NCBI RefSeq assembly: GCF_000721175.1
Contig: NZ_JOEZ01000035.1
Coordinates: 62,001-126,000, forward strand
Direction of reading: 5' to 3'
Source: Streptomyces anulatus
GTDB taxonomy: Bacteria; Actinomycetota; Actinomycetes; Streptomycetales; Streptomycetaceae
DNA length: 64,000 nt
Shown here: positions 62,674 through 64,000 of the stretch, piece by piece
Numbering within the stretch: position 1 is the first letter of the stretch
Layout: every line of letters starts with the position of its first letter
The notes under the pieces: generated by a model
Told to the model about the DNA's origin: nothing
Seen by the model: the letters and a program-made list of their open reading frames with translations, nothing else
Databases searched by the model: none
Position numbers and translations under genes: made by a program

Positions 62674-63618
62674 GTGGAACGGACGGCCGGCAAGGTCGTG
62701 TCCCTGCGGGAGGCCGTCGCCCGCTTCGTGCACGACGGGGACACCGTGAGCCTGGAAGGGTTCACCCACCTCATCCCGACCGCCGCGGGCCACGAGATCA
62801 TCCGGCAGGGCCGGCGCGGGCTCACCGTCGTACGGATGACGGCGGACATCGTGGTGGACCAGATGCTGGCGGCCGGCTGTGTCACGCGGCTGGTCTCGTC
62901 CTTCGTGGGCAACTCCTCCGCCGGTTCGCTCGGTGAGCTGCGGCGGCGGATCGAGCGGGCCGATCCGGAGCCGCTGGCGTTCGAGGAGTACAGCCACTAC
63001 GGGATGGTGTGCCGGTATCTCGCCGGTGCGCAGCGGCTGCCGTTCCATCCGCTGCGCTCGTACGGCGGCAGCGACCTGCCCTCGGTCAACCCGGGTATAC
63101 GCAAAGTGACCTCGCCCTATCCCGGTCCGGACGGGCAGGACCCCGAGCAGATCTACGTGGTGCCGCCGGTCAACCCGGACGTGACGTTCGTCCACGCGCA
63201 GCGCGCCGACCGCCGGGGCAACACCCAGATCTGGGGCCTGACCGGTGTCCAGGCCGAGGCGGTGTACGCGGCGGACCGGGCCGTCGTGGTGGTGGAGGAA
63301 CTGGTCGCGGACGAGGTGATCCGCTCGGACCCGAACCGCACGCTGATCCCGGCGCACGCGGTCGACGCGGTGGTGGTCTGCCCGCGCGGGGCGCATCCCT
63401 CGTTCGCGCAGGGCTACTACGACCGGGACAACGCCTTCTACCGGGCCTGGTCAGCGATCAGCGCGGACCCGGTGCGGCTGCGGGAGTGGCTGGAGGAATG
63501 GGTGTACGGAACGGCCGATCACGCGGAGTACGTGGCGAAGCTGGGCGAGGAGTACTGGGCGGGGCTCGCGGTCGGCGAGGCGCTGAGCGAGCCGGTGGAC
63601 TACGGGCGGCGGCTGTGA
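62674..63618 (+). CDS. CoA-transferase subunit A (3-oxoadipate/glutaconate type)
   Basis: A 314-residue family I CoA-transferase alpha subunit. The words EGFTHLIPTAAGHEIIRQGRRGLTVVRMTADIVVDQMLAAGCV and SFVGNSSAGSLGELRRRIERADP match GctA/PcaI-like subunits. Its partner subunit B follows with a GTGA overlap. The likely reaction is transfer of CoA from succinyl-CoA to 3-oxoadipate. The GTG at 62674 follows GGGGAG. The glutaconate CoA-transferase alternative cannot be ruled out. Confidence 0.88.
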   Translation: MERTAGKVVSLREAVARFVHDGDTVSLEGFTHLIPTAAGHEIIRQGRRGLTVVRMTADIVVDQMLAAGCVTRLVSSFVGNSSAGSLGELRRRIERADPEPLAFEEYSHYGMVCRYLAGAQRLPFHPLRSYGGSDLPSVNPGIRKVTSPYPGPDGQDPEQIYVVPPVNPDVTFVHAQRADRRGNTQIWGLTGVQAEAVYAADRAVVVVEELVADEVIRSDPNRTLIPAHAVDAVVVCPRGAHPSFAQGYYDRDNAFYRAWSAISADPVRLREWLEEWVYGTADHAEYVAKLGEEYWAGLAVGEALSEPVDYGRRL

Positions 63619-64000
63619 GCGGGCAGCATCCGGAGCCCACGCGGTCCGTGACCTCCTCGGAGCTGCTGTCGGTCGTCGCCTCGCGTGAACTGGCCGGGCG
63701 CCGCACGGTGTTCGCGGGCATCGGGCTGCCGACGCTGGCGGTCGAGCTGGCGGCGCTGACCGTCGCGCCGGGCATCGAGGTGGTGTACGAGTCCGGGGTC
63801 TGCGGGGCGCACCCCTCCCATCTGCCGGAGACCATCGCGGACGCCGTCCTGATCACGGGGGCGGAGGCCGTGGTGTCCATGCCCACCCTGTTCGGCTCGG
63901 TGCTCCAGGGCGGGCACATCGACGTGGGTTTCCTGGGGGCCGCGCAGATCGACCGGTGGGGCGACCTCAACACCTCGGTCATCGGGGACTGGGACCGCCC
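63615..64000 (+). CDS. CoA-transferase subunit B (partial, runs off window)
   Basis: The first 128 codons of the beta subunit are present. The catalytic-Glu motif IEVVYESGVCGAHPSHLPETI is visible, as in GctB/PcaJ. GTG 63615 overlaps the subunit A stop (GTGA), which indicates co-translation of the heteromer. The 3' end lies beyond base 64000. Context points to 3-oxoadipate activation. Confidence 0.86.
   Translation, partial: MSGQHPEPTRSVTSSELLSVVASRELAGRRTVFAGIGLPTLAVELAALTVAPGIEVVYESGVCGAHPSHLPETIADAVLITGAEAVVSMPTLFGSVLQGGHIDVGFLGAAQIDRWGDLNTSVIGDWDR

Overview
This window looks like Streptomyces chromosome. It has very high GC with strong third-position bias, frequent GTG starts and ATGA/GTGA overlaps. 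It carries a rodlin/chaplin aerial-hypha surface locus, a small gene with a rare TTA codon, a DmdR/IdeR-type iron box, many secreted hydrolases, and a DUF2637 protein. I see no phage, integrase, transposase, tRNA, rRNA or CRISPR array. It reads as chromosomal arm or near-core sequence with scattered small repeats and gene remnants.

Layout. (1) 1-6300, glyoxylate salvage: hydroxypyruvate isomerase and tartronate semialdehyde reductase on +, a catalase, and glyoxylate carboligase on -. Both ends of the pathway carry paired TTCCG-N5-CGGAA palindromes at the same 21-bp phase, so one IclR/AllR-like regulator probably controls them. (2) 6.3-16.2 kb: a zinc-ribbon/Mrr-like protein, an acetyltransferase, a TTA-containing small protein, two coupled acyl-CoA ligases with a divergent GAF-LuxR regulator, a winged-helix protein, an ECF sigma factor with its coupled membrane partner, and a PL9 pectate lyase. 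(3) 16.2-24.7 kb: a GST-like reductase coupled to an MFS exporter, a VOC protein, a secreted GH5 cellulase, a decayed stretch (orphan leader peptide plus aldo/keto reductase tail), a large secreted nuclease, and an alpha/beta hydrolase. (4) 23.8-26.2 kb: a compact ACP, ketosynthase and hydrolase operon. (5) 26.4-31.8 kb: two nitroreductase-type enzymes, a secreted amidase and hypotheticals. (6) 31.7-40.7 kb, purine catabolism: XdhC, an NCS2 purine permease, three xanthine dehydrogenase subunits, and a divergent PucR regulator. (7) 40.8-56.3 kb, housekeeping and accessory genes: a GntR regulator, an iron-box-controlled FhuF-like reductase, a DUF2637 protein, an anti-sigma-type ATPase, a secreted guanyl RNase, pyruvate oxidase, a degenerate PP2C-like protein, a TrmB/LuxR regulator, an Ada-AlkA fusion, and RsgA preceded by a 23-codon upstream ORF. 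(8) 56.4-60.0 kb, aerial surface locus: one intact rodlin, two near-identical 5'-truncated rodlin copies, a small secreted protein, a short chaplin, and a sortase-anchored chaplin with a 13-unit PPVD repeat stalk. (9) 60.2-64.0 kb: a PcaF-type thiolase, a LysR regulator, and CoA-transferase A and B subunits. B runs off the window. Together these suggest a beta-ketoadipate-type ring-cleavage end pathway.

Most interesting: the truncated rodlin pair with an identical breakpoint, the phased operator pairs on the glyoxylate genes, the orphan ACP-KS-hydrolase operon, the rsgA upstream ORF, the orphan Cys-type leader peptide, small palindromic elements abutting TAG stop codons, and repeated sequence words in the LysR/CoA-transferase region. 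All functional calls come from reading the sequence. No database search was run.
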